From Alectoria sarmentosa (lineage: Eukaryota; Ascomycota; Lecanoromycetes; Lecanorales; Parmeliaceae), in assembly GCA_009733775.1 (NCBI GenBank), contig WOGZ01000053.1, forward strand, positions 62,001 to 126,000: DNA of 64,000 bases, read 5' to 3'. Made by a program: the position numbers and the translations under genes. Below, one piece after another: positions 36,766 through 49,375 of this stretch. Below the pieces are notes generated by a model. It ran no database searches, was not told the origin of the DNA, and saw nothing but the letters and a program-made list of their open reading frames with translations. Every line of letters starts with the position of its first letter. Position 1 is the stretch's first letter.

Positions 36766-37167
36766 TTATAAATGAGATTTGAAAATGTTAAGATCACGAA
36801 TATGAATTTGAAATAAAATTTCGAGTTTTTGCGATTCGAGCTTCGAATAAAGTTCGAATTTCGATTTTCGAATAAATTTATAATGTATTAATATAATAAC
36901 AAACGCAAAATGTGTATAAAATAAATTATGATATATTAATATAAAAGCAAACGCAAAATCGTATTCGATAATAAAAATTCTTTCGATTAAGAATTTTTTT
37001 TTTAAATAATTTGAGTATATTAATAAATTATTTGAAAAATCTTCGATCGATAAAATCAAAGTTTTCGCAAAATCGTATTCGATAATAAAAATCTTTTCGA
37101 TTGAGAAAGAAATTTCTAAACAATTTAAATATATTAATAAATTATTTGAAAAGTTTTCGATTAACAA
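36766..37167 (-). pseudogene. Unrecognised 133-codon frame after pol in GyA-2
   Basis: This is one of the longest open frames in the window. It begins at a TTG, so the true start is unknown. It contains a 38-residue tandem duplication (ENFSNNLLIY to IIEYDFA) followed by a charged C-terminal part. GyA-1 encodes the same frame once, with stops. It could be a third protein of GyA. I recognise no family, and chance openness in such A+T-rich DNA cannot be excluded. Confidence 0.4.
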
Positions 37168-37180
37168 AATCGAAGTTTTC
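36953..37180 (-). repeat. 114-bp tandem duplication
   Basis: Two copies start at 36953 and 37067 with GCAAAATCGTATTCGATAAT. GyA-1 has one copy. The period of 114 is 38 codons, so the frame is kept. Confidence 0.8.
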
Positions 37181-37499
37181 GAGTTTCGAATAATATGCTT
37201 CGTTTAATGTTCAATTTAACAAATAATATAATTAAAATATAATAGTTTTTTGATTTCTTTATAATGCGATCTTTTTTAATACGAAAGATTCTTTATAAAT
37301 AATAAATAATTTTTTCGAAACTTTTAACACGAAAGATTTTTTATAAAACATAAATGATTTTTTCGAAATAATAAATAATTCTTTTAAGATCAAAATAAAA
37401 GCAATTTCTTCGATTTTCGAAATCGAAATAAAAGCAATTATTTCTTAAAAAACATTTAAATCTCTTTATTTTCGATATTTTTTTATTAATCTTTAATCG

Positions 37500-37692
37500 T
37501 ATTTTTTATCGTAATTATTTATTAAATTCTTTATTTTATTTAAATTATCGACATTATATTAAACGTTATGTGTCGATTTTCAATTTTTTCACTTAATGAG
37601 ATATTGAATTATCGATTTTTTATCACGCGTTTCTCGTTTTCGAAAGCGAACGATTTATTTATTTATAAACTTCTCAATTTTATATAAATCTT
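37500..37692 (-). pseudogene. GyA-2 chromodomain
   Basis: The minus strand reads LYKIEKFINK, stop, IVRFRKRETRDKK, SIIQYLIK, stop, then THNV, stop, YNVDNLNK. The stops fall at expected Gln and Trp codons. It is parallel to GyA-1 3340-3522. Confidence 0.82.
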
Positions 37693-39799
37693 TAACTTTT
37701 GAATCATTTTCATTCGTGATAAAAGTTTATTTTTTTTATTTTAATTTATGATATAAATCTTTTTTTTTAAAACGAGTTTTAATATAATAATGAAAATTAT
37801 CGAATATATTTTTCAAAGCTTGAAAAGATTTAATTTATAAATTAACTTATTGTATTTATAAAGAATTATAAATAATTCGATTTTTTAATTAAAAAGCTTT
37901 GCGTTTTTCAACTCAAATAAATGATATTTTTTATATAATTTAATATAAGCTTTATTATCAAATTTTATCTTTATAATCTTATAATAATTATTATAACGTG
38001 TTTTTATATCGAATATTATAAAAATAAATGCGTTAAAAACTTTTCAACGATTTTTATTTCGATTATTAATTATGTTAATTTGATTTTAAACGATCACGTC
38101 GAAAACATTAAATTTTTTATTCAATTTCATTTCATAAATAATTTCGTTTAAAGATTTCTTTATTAAAGCGTTCGTAAAATTATTTAATGTTTTTCGAAAT
38201 TATACGAAAAATTTATTTTATAAAACGTTTAAATTATAAACAATGTGAAAACGTAAAGCGATTTCGAAAGTTTGATTGATTCTTTTCGATTAATCGTTTA
38301 TTTGAAAATGATAAATTATTAATATAAATAAATCGATGTCGAGCGATTTAAAAATCGCCTTTTATAAATCAAATATGAATTTAAGATCTCGATTAAAAAT
38401 AATCATTTTAAAAAAATTTTAATCGATAAAAGCGAGAAGTAAAATCTTTATTCATTTCATAAATTTTTAAATATCTTTTTCGAACGCTATAATAATTCTT
38501 TTGTTAAATTTATTTATTAAAATTATTATTATATTAAATTCATTTTTAAAAAATGAAAGTTTCAAAATAAAATCAATGATTATCATATAAAAAATCAAAA
38601 AAAATAACAAAATCGATTTAAGATTTTTATAAAAAGCGTGTTTTTTCGTTTGATTTAATTAATATTTAAAATAATGAAGAATATAACGTTTAAAACGTTT
38701 AATTAAATGTTTAAAATAATATAATTTTATAATTCGCTCATAAATATGATAAAATTCTTTACAATTATACTTGTCATAAATCAACTCGAAAACTTTTTAT
38801 TTTAAACTTTTAAAAATATATAAACGTTTTCGATTATTATATTCATCTTAATCATAAATTAAGTTTTCACGAAAAACAAATTATATATTGAAAATCTTAA
38901 CATATTTTCTCGATTTATTGTTCTTAAATCGCTCTCTCTCAACTTTTAAAGATTTTAAAATCTTAAATTATTTTTTATCTTTTTTATATATAGCTGCAAA
39001 CTTGAAATAATATTTTTTCGACATTTTTATAAAAAAAAAGTTATATATAAAAATGTCGTTAAGAATTTTAATGATATTCGAATTAAGTTTTTTTTCACGC
39101 TTGCGCAAAAGCCTCGATAAAACATTTAAAACAACATTTTATTTTCTCGATCTTTATCGAATATCGAAATCAAATTAAAAAACGTATTAAAAAGTTTTTA
39201 TAAAACGAAGATTCATTTTGTTTAAAAAAGAGAAAAAAAGAATAATTTATCGTATAATATTTATCGTTATAGAATAATCAATAAAAATAATCATTTTCTT
39301 TTCGAAACGTTAATTTAATATATATGAAATTTTCTTTAAAATTTATATTAAAGTTGCGATTTTCAATTTTATTAATTAATAACGAAATTTCGTAACATTG
39401 AGCAATTTAAATAAGAAAAGAATTAATTATATATCGATTTTTAAAAAAGAGTTATTTTAAGAGTTTTCAAATATATGATATATTATTATCTCAAATTTAT
39501 ATCTTTTCGATTTATCAAAATCGATATATGTTTATCGTTTAAAATCATAATAATGAAAATACGTTTTCGTAATCAAAGTTTTTTATAATATTTTAAATAA
39601 TTCAAACTTCTCACTAATGAAAATAATTTTCATGATTTAAAAAAAAAAAATCTTTAACGTTCATTAATAATAAAAGATTATTTAAAAAGTTTCATTTTTA
39701 TATATTATAAAAATTTCATAATTTGTGCGAAATAATCGACGTTTTTGCGCAATTAATTCGTTATATTAAAATAAATTTCGAAAGTTTTTAAATTTTTTG
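37693..39799 (-). pseudogene. GyA-2 integrase and RNase H
   Basis: The integrase C-terminal region corresponds to GyA-1 3523-4890, with the NEIVYE-type motif near 38115-38180. The part 39050-39799 corresponds to GyA-1 11911-12690 and should hold RNase H. This copy is uninterrupted and gives the empty site for CoA near 39020-39045. Confidence 0.65.
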
Positions 39800-40440
39800 A
39801 AAATCGCATCTTTTTAATGATTATTAATCGTTTTTCGATGATAATAAATTCGAAATCATTAATTCTTTATTTAAATAAAGTAATTAATAAATAATTTAAA
39901 TATGATTTTTTTAATTTAATAACCTTGAGGCGTATAAAAAGCGCGAAAATCGTTTTTAAATATTCGAAATATTTTTTCGTAATACGAAAAAAAATCACAA
40001 TATTATTAATATAATATCTCGCGAAATAACGATATAAGCGTAAAAATTCGTTTATTTTCCTTTATATATAAAAAATAATTTTTTTAAATCTCATTGCTAC
40101 GATATTAAAATGTTCGAATTTTTTATAAAATACGATAATAAAACGTTGACGATGATTCTTTTTAATTAAAAACAAATAAAATTATTTATTATAATTAATC
40201 ACGTTAATGAAATTACATTTTTAAATAAAAATAATAATGTTCTCTTAAAGCGAAATTGAATAATTATTTAAAATAATAATCTTATTTAATTCTCGAATAT
40301 TTATAATCATTTTTTCTTTTCGTTTCGAAGTCTTTTTTGAATTAATATAAACGATTTTATAAATCCTAAAAATCGAAAAGATAAAAGGTGTAAATTTTAT
40401 TAATTAATTTATTTTCTCTTATAAATGCATTTTATTAAAC
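39800..40440 (-). pseudogene. GyA-2 reverse transcriptase
   Basis: It is collinear with GyA-1 RT. The active site reads YINNI (39999-40013), both Asp changed to Asn. The region upstream carries the same FCDL and LNKI motifs, further mutated. Confidence 0.8.
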
Positions 40441-40999
40441 TTTTCGTTTATCAATTTCTTGATTTTCGAAATTAAAAAACAAATTTTATTTTCGAACTTG
40501 ATAAACGAGAATTATTAATTATTAATAATAAATATTTATAATTATTCGAATTTCGATAAATTAATAATATTTTTAATATTTTTTCAAATTCGAGGATTTT
40601 CTTTTATAAATTTCGTTATAATTTTCACATATTTTTATTTTTTGTAAATCGTGATATCGTTAAAAAGTTTGATTTTCAAAATAAGATTTATCTTTACTTT
40701 TTTTAAAATTGATTTCGAATTTAATAAATTTGTGAATTTAACAAATATAAATTCTTCGTTTTAAGAAGATTTAATGATTAAAAAATGATTTTTCAAATTT
40801 ATAAAATAAACTTTTTTAATTTTATATTTCATTATCGAATTAATTTTATAACGACGAGATATAATAAATAAAAAATCGTTATTATTATATATATTAATAA
40901 AATTGAATTCAATGTTTATAAAATAAAAATATATATTTTTCATTTTTAATTCGAAAAGAAAATCACGATTTGATAATGATTCTCTTTTTTTTAAGAAAA

Positions 41000-42200
41000 C
41001 GATTATTGTTTTAATTAATTTTAAAAAAATGGTTTGCTTTCTCTTCGCTCGAACGATTTATTGAATACGCACATTATTTTAAAACGTCGATTGTATAAAT
41101 ATCGAGACATTTCGATATTTCGTGAAAATTATGCTTTTTTTAAAAAGATTAATAATTACTTTTTTCGAATCAAGAATATTCATTTTTATTAAAAGGTTTA
41201 TTTTGAAATTATTAATAACGTATATGTTTTTAATGAACTTAATCATAATTAATTTCTTTTTCGTCGTTTTTTCTTTTATGAAAAAAAAAATGATTTATTT
41301 ATTCGTGAAATGTCGATTGAAATTTATTTCTCGTAGAGTGATTGCGAATTTATGTCTTTTTATGATTAAAAAAATATAAGTCGTTTTAAAAACAATTTAT
41401 TATTTATATTTATAAAACATTTCGTATTTAAACAATTTAATTCAAAAAACGCATTTTTAAAAAAATTGAAAAATTCGATCAAATAATGTTAAAAACGAAA
41501 AAACATTTCGTTCGAAAAAGTAAAAGAAATCATTAATTCAATCAATTTTAATTTTTTAATAATAAATAATTCTTTTATTAAAATCGATTCATATAATAAC
41601 TTTTTGTTTTTCTGCAATTTCTTAAATTTTATTATTTTTTATCGATAAAATTTCGATTAAAAATGTGTATATAAAAGATTATTAAAAGCAAATTTCTTTT
41701 AATATTTACGATATATTCATTTCTCGCTTATTTTATTAATTATAATATAATAAAAGATAATAACGAATTTAACGTTTACGTCGTTTTTAAATTTCATTTT
41801 ATTTTCATTTTTCGAAGATTTGTTTTCATAAACATCGTGAAATTGTTTTTCATTATTTATATAATAAAAAAAAAGATTCACGAAATAATAAGCATTAAAA
41901 TTTTTATAATGTTTTTCGATATTATAATAAATATCTTTATTCGAAAATTTATTAAAATAAACTTTTTGCGAAACGCGAGTTATAAACATTTTATTAAATT
42001 TTTTTGAATTTTTATATCTTAAATTTTCATATTCCGAATTTTCATATTTAAGATTTTCGTATCCTTAATTATTATTATATTATTTCGAAAAATAAAATAA
42101 TTATTTATTTCGATTTTTATAATTCGATCGATTCGAATATTGCAATTAATTTAATTATGCGTTTTCGATCGTAATTATAAACGATTATTTAAATACTGAA
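41000..42200 (-). pseudogene. GyA-2 finger and protease region
   Basis: The 90-codon frame at 41717-41989 begins with RVSQKVYFNKFSNKDIYYNI and includes NEKQFHDVYENKS. GyA-3 has a matching stretch, so this is a conserved part of the polyprotein. In fungal gypsy proteins a stretch of this kind leads into a Cys/His finger and the protease. Cys residues are not seen here. Confidence 0.5.
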
Positions 42201-42299
42201 AAATTGTTTTTTAAAATAAATGAATTTGATTAAAATTGCTTTTAAGTTTAAACTTGAATCGACGATTATATATAAGATAATATTTGATTATTTTAATTT

Positions 42300-44449
42300 C
42301 ATTGATAAAAAATATAAGCTCGTTGATTATAAAAAGAATATATAAAAAAGTTTATATAATTTGAATATAACGGCGTCGATTAAAAAATACGCGATTTCGA
42401 TATAAAAAGTCGTGAAAAAAAAAACGATTTTTTCGTATATTCACTTTGTTTTTTTTTTGATGTTGATCTTTTCTTTTCGAATCGATTTCGATTATAATTA
42501 CGTTCACGTTTTTTATTCTTTTCACGATCACGAATTTTTTTATAAATATTCTTTTATTGAATTTTTTTTTATTGATAAATACGATATTATAACTTTTTGC
42601 GATTATCAAATTCTTTTATAAATTAATGTAAAATAATGTGAAAAATAAGCGATGATATAAAAGCCTGAAGTTCGACGTTTAAATGATTTCAAATTCAAGT
42701 AATTTGAGTATATTCGTTTATGATATTTGTTTAAATTGCATATTTAAATATATTTTAAACGTAATTAATTAAGTCTCGTTTATCATCAACGTTTATTATA
42801 ATATAAACTTATTTAATAAATTAATTTAATGTCGAAAACATCGAGATTTTGAATCTTTTTTATAAATAAATAAATGTTTTTTTGAATTTCGTTTATAATT
42901 GCATTATGATATTCTTTTTATTTTGAAAAAAAATGTTTAATTATCAAAAAAGTGTTATTTCACGAAAATAAATAAAAAGATTTACTCGCACGATATTCTC
43001 TTTTTTGATTATAATGTAATCTTTTATTCGTCGATAAAAGAAATATATTTTTCGATATATATTCTTTTTGTTTATAAAGATAATGTTATCAATATTATAA
43101 AATTCTTTTAAATTCGAATAAAAGAATCTTAAATCGAAAACACGAAAATTATTTTCAAAATTTTCTTGATTTTGATTTCTTTAAGTTTATTTAAAAGGTT
43201 TTTAAGATTTTTGCGATTTAAAAGAATATATTAAATCGAATATAAATTAAAGATTATTTAAAATAATTTATATAATTTGCAATATTATTTATTATATAAC
43301 AAAATCTATTTTTGAAAAAATAAAAGATAAAAATTATTGCGTTTTTGATTTTTAAGAAAATTAAGAAAATAAAAATTTAATTATGTTTTTTTATTCGAAA
43401 ATTCGATTATTAAGATTGAGAAAATCGATATTAAAGAAATTACGAAATTCGTTAAAATTATTATTATTTTCGATTATTTTATTAAAAATAACTCTTTTAA
43501 ACGATAAAAAAGAAAATCTCAAATTGTTAAAAGATAAAAAAAATATAAAGAATAATTTGAATTTTCGAATTGTCGATGAAAAGAGTGAAAACATAAAACG
43601 TTTTAATGTGAATATAAATTAACGTCGTTTTTTTTCTTAAAGAATCGAACTTTTCATATCAAGGGTAATCGTTTCGTTAAAATAAATAAATTCAAATGTG
43701 AAATCGTCATTAAATAAATTCTCGAAAATTTCTTCGATAAAATAAATAGATTTAAATGTGAAATTATTATTAAATAAATTTTCGAAAGTTTTTTCGATAA
43801 GGTAAATAAATTTAAATGTGAAATCGTTATTAAATAAATTTTCGAAAATTCCTTCGCATTTCGACAAAATGATTCTTTTTTAAATAATTATTTTGATAAA
43901 TAAAGCAATAAAAAAAGTATAAGAAATGAATTTTATTAACGATGAATCTTATAATCGACGAAGAATAAATATGTTTTTGTTAAAAATAACGAGTGCAATT
44001 CGTAAATAAGATTTATTAATCGTTTAATTAAAAAATTAAAAAGATGATTTGATTAAATTAAATCGAATTCATACACGCTCGTCTTTGATAATAATTCTAA
44101 TATTTTTAAAAATAAACGATGAACGAAAATTGTTTCGTACAATGTGATTTATTAATTAACGACTTTTTTTATTCAACAAATCTGCGTAAAAGTGATCATT
44201 GATAAAAAAAATTTATAATTGAAAAACAAAAATGATTATCTCACGATTTATGAAATTAATAAAAAAAGTTATTTTCAAAATCTTTTCGATCAATTTGAAA
44301 AATAATTGTTAATGATCACGAAAAAAAATAAAGATTATATAAGCTTTTTAATATATAAAAACAGTTTTTATTAATGTGAAATAAATTTTTAATATGTAAA
44401 AGGAGTTTTATTGATATAAAGCGAACTTTTAATAATATTAAATATAATT
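42300..44449 (-). pseudogene. GyA-2 gag region
   Basis: It contains the same basic linker as GyA-1 (EIDSKRKDQHQKKNK frame at 42352-42609) and a 76-codon frame (43637-43867) with three 20-residue repeats. The capsid part is not recognisable. Confidence 0.6.
43671..43852 (-). repeat. 60-bp tandem repeat in GyA-2 gag, three units
   Basis: Each unit reads FENLFNNDFTFKFIY-like on the minus strand. GyA-1 has two units at 16551-16690. Confidence 0.85.
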
Positions 44450-44466
44450 TTAATATTATTATCAAA
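44450..44466 (-). other. GyA-2 primer-binding-site candidate
   Basis: The minus strand after the 5' LTR reads TTTGATAATAATATTAA, the GyA-1 site with further transitions. Confidence 0.6.
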
Positions 44467-44629
44467 TGCTACGTTTCTAAAAAAAAAACGTTTTTATAAC
44501 AAAATTAAAAAAAAAACGAATAACGAATAATAACGAATTATGAGTGTGATAATGATTATTAAGAAAAGCTATCGAACGAAAGATTTGTTTTATAAACATT
44601 AATGTTAAGCTTTTTATCTTTTCTCAACA
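44467..44629 (-). repeat. 5' LTR of GyA-2
   Basis: TG lies at 44467 and CA at 44628-44629, followed by the TAATT target copy. It pairs with 26711-26874. Confidence 0.9.
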
Positions 44630-44634
44630 TAATT

Positions 44635-45435
44635 TTTTTAAATTTTATATTAATAAATATTTTTTCAACGTATTAAGACGAAAAATTTCGCGATTTATAT
44701 TAATTTAAACGAAAAATGCTCGTTTTTAATTTAAATAACGAATTTAAATGACGATCGATAAATTTAATATATTATTAATTAATTTAATTTCAATGAATTC
44801 GAGCTTAAATTACGATCGATAACTTTATTTTATTATTAATTAATTTGCTTTTAATAAGTTTTAAAATTAATAGTTTTTAAAAAAAAATTGCTCGTTTCGA
44901 TTTAAATAAGAAATTAAACGACGATTAATATAATTTCGATATATTATTAATTAATTATTTTAACAAATTTTGAAATTAATTGTTTTTAATAATTAAAACG
45001 CATTTATTAATTAATTTTTAATCGAATAAATACGTTACACGATGAGAATGTGCATTAATTAAATATAATTGCAAAAATTCAAAAGCTGTTTTCTTCAATT
45101 TACGTGACGTTTTTATTAATTAAAATATATAATTTAATTTTCACGATTACGTCGTCGATAAAATTAACGTTTTTAATAAAAATATAATTCGTTTAAAATT
45201 AATGTTTTAATATATCTCGTATTAAGGTTTCGAAATAATATTATTTTATCGATATAATATTAAATCGAATATCTTTTAACGCTTTAAAATTTTTATAAAT
45301 TTTTATAATAATATGCTCGCACGAAGTATTTTTATAAAATAAAAATAAAGTTTTATAATTTGAAATAATTTATAAAATAATATGTGTAAAACATATTAAT
45401 AATAAATATTAAACTATTAAACGAACCTCGATCGA
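44635..45435 (-). pseudogene. CoB gag, upstream part
   Basis: This is the continuation of CoB beyond the GyA-2 insertion. No domain is readable. Confidence 0.45.
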
Positions 45436-45449
45436 TCGAATTTATAATT
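45436..45449 (-). other. CoB primer-binding-site candidate
   Basis: The minus strand after the 5' LTR reads AATTATAAATTCGA, two transitions from the CoA site. Confidence 0.5.
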
Positions 45450-45567
45450 TATTTAAAATAAATAATGAATTATTTGATTAAAATATTATATAAAATATAA
45501 AATTTATTAAGTTTATACTCGACGACAATCGAATAAAAAAAGTAAAACGAGTTTAATTATTTTAACA
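45450..45567 (-). repeat. 5' LTR of CoB
   Basis: It starts TA (from TG), ends CA, and is followed by TAAAT, the target copy. Confidence 0.9.
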
Positions 45568-46490
45568 TAAATACAATAAACTTAATAACGTAAATATTTA
45601 AATAAAATAAATATTTAACGATTTCTATAACAGAAAAGTTTTATCAATTATCGTTATTTTTATTATTCATTTTTAAAATGTGTATATAAACAATTTTTCT
45701 ATTTAATTAAAAACAATTATGTTTAATATATTCAATTTAATTATGATAATAAAATATAAATTTTTTAACATTAACGTCGACTTTAATTTTGAAAAATAAA
45801 ATTGATATAATAAATTTTATATATATTATAATTTGAATTTTCATTACAATTAATATAATTAATTTTTTTATTAAAAATGCAATTTTAAATGTGAATATTT
45901 TAAAAAAAAAATTTTAACATATTAAATATTATTCAATTTTCGTAAATATTTTTTAATAGACATTAATTCGTTAATTTTTTTATATACGTTTCAATTCTTT
46001 TTTATAATATTTCACGAATTTTTAAACGTAAATGTTATATTATATTATTTTTATCTTTATTAATAATTTAATTAAGTCGAATAAAATTGACGTAAAATTT
46101 TATAAAAAATATAAAATTTTATTAAAGTAAATTATATCATTATTTTATATTATTTTATTAATTTAAATTTTTATAAATATCGATTAAATTATTCATTATT
46201 ATTTTATAAAAGTTATATAAATTTAAACATTTTTTTAATTAACGTTTTATTATCTATTTTAACAATTTTTTTTTTCAATTTAAAAAAATATAAATTAACT
46301 TTAAATTAATAATAAAATATTAATTATAATTAATAATAAACTTGTAATTCATTTTGAAAAATTAATTGTTTTATATAAAAAAAAATTATTTATAAAAATA
46401 GAAATATTAAAAAATTTAAAAAAATTTAATTTTTTTAAAAATTAATTCTTTGAATTTTTTAATATAAAAGCTTTTATCGATAATAATTAT
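45568..46490. other. Unassigned RIP-mutated DNA
   Basis: This 0.9-kb spacer between CoB and GyC shows no LTR pair and no coding motif. It ends in ATTAT, the left target copy of GyC. Confidence 0.55.
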
Positions 46491-46685
46491 TGTTATGATA
46501 ATCACGATAAGCATTTATTTTGCCGAGATACTTATCTCGTCTAGCGATTGTACTTGTTAAAAAAATATCTTATTAAGTTAATAACTTAATAAATTTATAT
46601 AAATAGCTAATTTTATAAAAAAGAATTAATCAATTTTACATTCATTTTCATGATCACACTTATAAAAGTATATGCATTTATAACA
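46491..46685 (+). repeat. 5' LTR of GyC
   Basis: It starts TG and ends CA, with GATAATCACGATAAGCATTT near its start. It pairs with 63641-63835. Confidence 0.92.
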
Positions 46686-46686
46686 A

Positions 46687-46699
46687 TAATAACAATATT
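46687..46699 (+). other. GyC primer-binding-site candidate
   Basis: TAATAACAATATT follows the LTR and fits the core shared by the gypsy elements. Confidence 0.55.
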
Positions 46700-48592
46700 T
46701 ATTTAACATAATTATTATCTAATCGACTTTTGTTAAGTTAAAGATCTTCATTAATTAATATAATAATCATTATTAATTGACTTATTAATAATTAGTTTAT
46801 TAATTAATCTTCGATTGTTGAGTGATTTTTTTCGTTAAAACATTTGCTTGTTAATTTGATTATTTCGTTAATTTCTTATAACGTCGTCGTTCAAATTTGA
46901 CAATTACGAGATTTTATCAATTTCGGTCATCAATTCAATGATCTTATTAATTTCATTATTCGATTAATTATTAATTATTTTATAAAAAATACGTTCAAAT
47001 TTATTAAAGCATTTTTTTCAATTATAATAAAATAATAATGTGTTCGATCAAGATCATTTTCGTTCGATTCGCTTATCGAATTATAATAAATTTAATCAAA
47101 AGATTAAATTATTAATCGAACAACGATTAAATTAATAGTTCGTAACTTCGAGACAATTATTACGCAATTATGTCGCCTCTTTGAAAATTCACTTTTTATC
47201 GAAATTATTTCACATATCTCGTTGATTATTACATTTATTATTATTGATTCGATATTTTCATTTTCAAATATAAACGATTTTATTATCAAAGCAATCTTTG
47301 TTAAAGAGATTATTTATCGTTTATTAATTAATCTTATCAACAATTCTATTAACATAACTCTTATCATCGATTTAAATATATAAATAATTATTAATATTAT
47401 TATAACTTAATACGTTATCGAATATTCGTTATAAATTAAATAATAAAATTTATTTAATAAGTTCGAACTTTTCGAATTTGTTATTATAAAAGATAATAAC
47501 GAAAATAAATGAAATATTAATAATTTAAACTTTTTCGATTTTATGTATAACGATAAATTAATTAATAATAAATTAATAATCGAGCATATCGGCAAAAAGA
47601 TATATTTTTATAACGTATATTTATTTATTAAATATGTTAAAAATCTTATTATCGTCAAAGATGTTAATTTAATACGAGAAAATTTATAAATAAATTTATA
47701 TAATATAACTTTGAAATAATAAATTGTTGAATTTTTAATTACGAAACGTCGAATTATTAAATTCGATGATAATATAAATAAATAAATTATTTTGTTTGTC
47801 GACAAATTTAAGGAATTTATTATGATAATTATTAATGTTATGTTTCGTGAATATTACACTTTATATGATGTTAATATTCGATATGATTCACGTGAATATA
47901 TTTAAAAGATTTTTCGATTAATTAAAGACGTTAACATGATTTTTATCAAAAATCAATTTAACATTATTTATAATAATATCGATTTAAAATTTCGTCGAAA
48001 CATTAAAAAGTTTAAAGAGATTATCACAATTAATTTATATTTCACGAATTTAAATGATTATAAATATAAATGATAAATTTATGCAAATAAGCATATAAAA
48101 GAAAAATTAAATATAAAAATTTCAATTTAATAATTAAATCGACAACCTCAATTTGAAAATAATAAAAATAATTATAATTAATTTCAATTTCGTCAATAAT
48201 AATAAAGATAATAAATTATTAATTTTGAACAATAATTTTATAATCGTTAATTTAATTAATTTAATTAATTTTATTATGTTCAACAATCTTTCATTTCTCG
48301 TTAATATAATATTAATGTTTATATTAATTAACAACCTCAATATTTAAACAAAAACTTATCGTAATTAAATTAACGCTTAAGCGAAAATTCATTTTAATAA
48401 TTTTAAGTTATCATTGACTTAAATATAAATAAATTAGATTTTTAATCGTTTTAAGTTAATAATTAATTATAACGTTTGTTTATAATGTTAATTACGTTAA
48501 TTAAATTACTTTATAACAATAATAATAAATTGTCATATCAACAATTTTCTTAAAATAATCGATTTCGTTATTCATAATATTCGCAGCAATAA
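46700..48592 (+). pseudogene. GyC gag region (by position)
   Basis: About 1.9 kb lies between the primer site and the finger-protease frame. Short minus-strand frames at 47104-47805 and overlapping frames at 48134-48347 carry no motif. Gag is inferred from position only. Confidence 0.45.
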
Positions 48593-49375
48593 CGAACTTA
48601 TTTAATAAATAAGAATGTCGATGAAAGTTTCGACGACGAATATGATAGATTTATTGATTTTTATCAATATTATATTATCGAAAAACCTGTTTTGATATTT
48701 GATAAAAAATTTGTTAATTTTGATGAAAATGATTATGATAATATATATAACGTGCATTTCGTTAATAAAAAGATTAATTATATATGTAATAAATGCGAAT
48801 CTTGTTTCTCGTTTAGAAATAAATTTTTTAAACATTTACGAAACTCGTGTTCGAAACAAAATTTCTTATCAAAAATAATCTTTAATAAGTTTGTAATATT
48901 TATAATAAATAATATTTATATCGATATTATCAAATTTATTGTTGAATCACATTATAATATTATGTTTAATTACAATTTTAAAAGTTGAAAATATATTATT
49001 TTTAAGATAAGTTTTTTATCGAAATTTAAAATAGAAAAGAGTAAGATGTTTTTAAATATAAATTATAAAATCATTATAAATAATCGAGTTTATTTATTGA
49101 AATATGTGTTTAAATCAAAAATTAAGAAAATGATTATATCGTTATTAATTAAAGGGGTAAATAATAAGATTATTCGTATTAATAAATATATAACGATATC
49201 GATTTACGTTTAAAATATCTTTAATGATTTAATAAAAATCGTTTATTTCATTATAAAAGTTTATATTGTAAATAATTTTAAAATTAACATTTTCATCGAT
49301 ATTAATATTATAACGTTGAAAGAAATGCTCGTGAATTTAAATGTTAAAGTTTTTATTTTAATAAAATGTTAAAAG
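48593..49375 (+). pseudogene. GyC C2HC finger and retropepsin
   Basis: One plus-strand frame runs through this stretch with about three stops. An acidic segment (DDEYDRFIDF) is followed by a finger with C-X2-C-X12-H-X4-C spacing (48785-48850; CNKC...FKHLRNSC). Then comes LNINY where the protease has LDTG, RINKYITI, VYIVNNFKINIFI and a terminal Cys. Finger plus protease in this order is known from fungal gypsy polyproteins. The active Asp and the residue after Thr are changed. The finger Cys and His are all intact. The frame at 48602-48835 on minus is its shadow. Confidence 0.75.

Larger units (their letters stand above)
35333..37499 (-). other. GyA-2 3' module, proximal part
   Basis: It is collinear with GyA-1 1400-3340. 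It contains the 21-bp repeat block (35690-35975) and the 114-bp duplication (36953-37180). The content is unrecognised. Confidence 0.65.
26711..44629 (-). mobile_element. GyA-2: Ty3/gypsy chromovirus nested in CoB
   Basis: LTRs of about 164 bp (26711-26874, 44467-44629) start TG and end CA, with identical target copies TAATT at 26706-26710 and 44630-44634. It is collinear with GyA-1 apart from CoA (absent here), GyB (28011-35327, present only here) and tandem-repeat differences. Its length without GyB is about 10.6 kb. Minus-strand order is gag, RT, integrase, chromodomain, 3' module. Confidence 0.92.
19527..45567 (-). mobile_element. CoB: Ty1/copia retrotransposon, split by GyA-2
   Basis: LTRs of 117-118 bp lie at 19527-19643 and 45450-45567, with identical target copies TAAAT at 19522-19526 and 45568-45572. 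Subtracting GyA-2 and one TSD leaves about 8.1 kb. The minus strand encodes a copia RT with an intact YIDD box (23227-23238) and an Asn-rich linker (25497-25748) like CoA. It exceeds CoA by about 1.1 kb, mainly because of tandem repeats near its 3' end. GyA-2 landed in gag. Confidence 0.9.
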
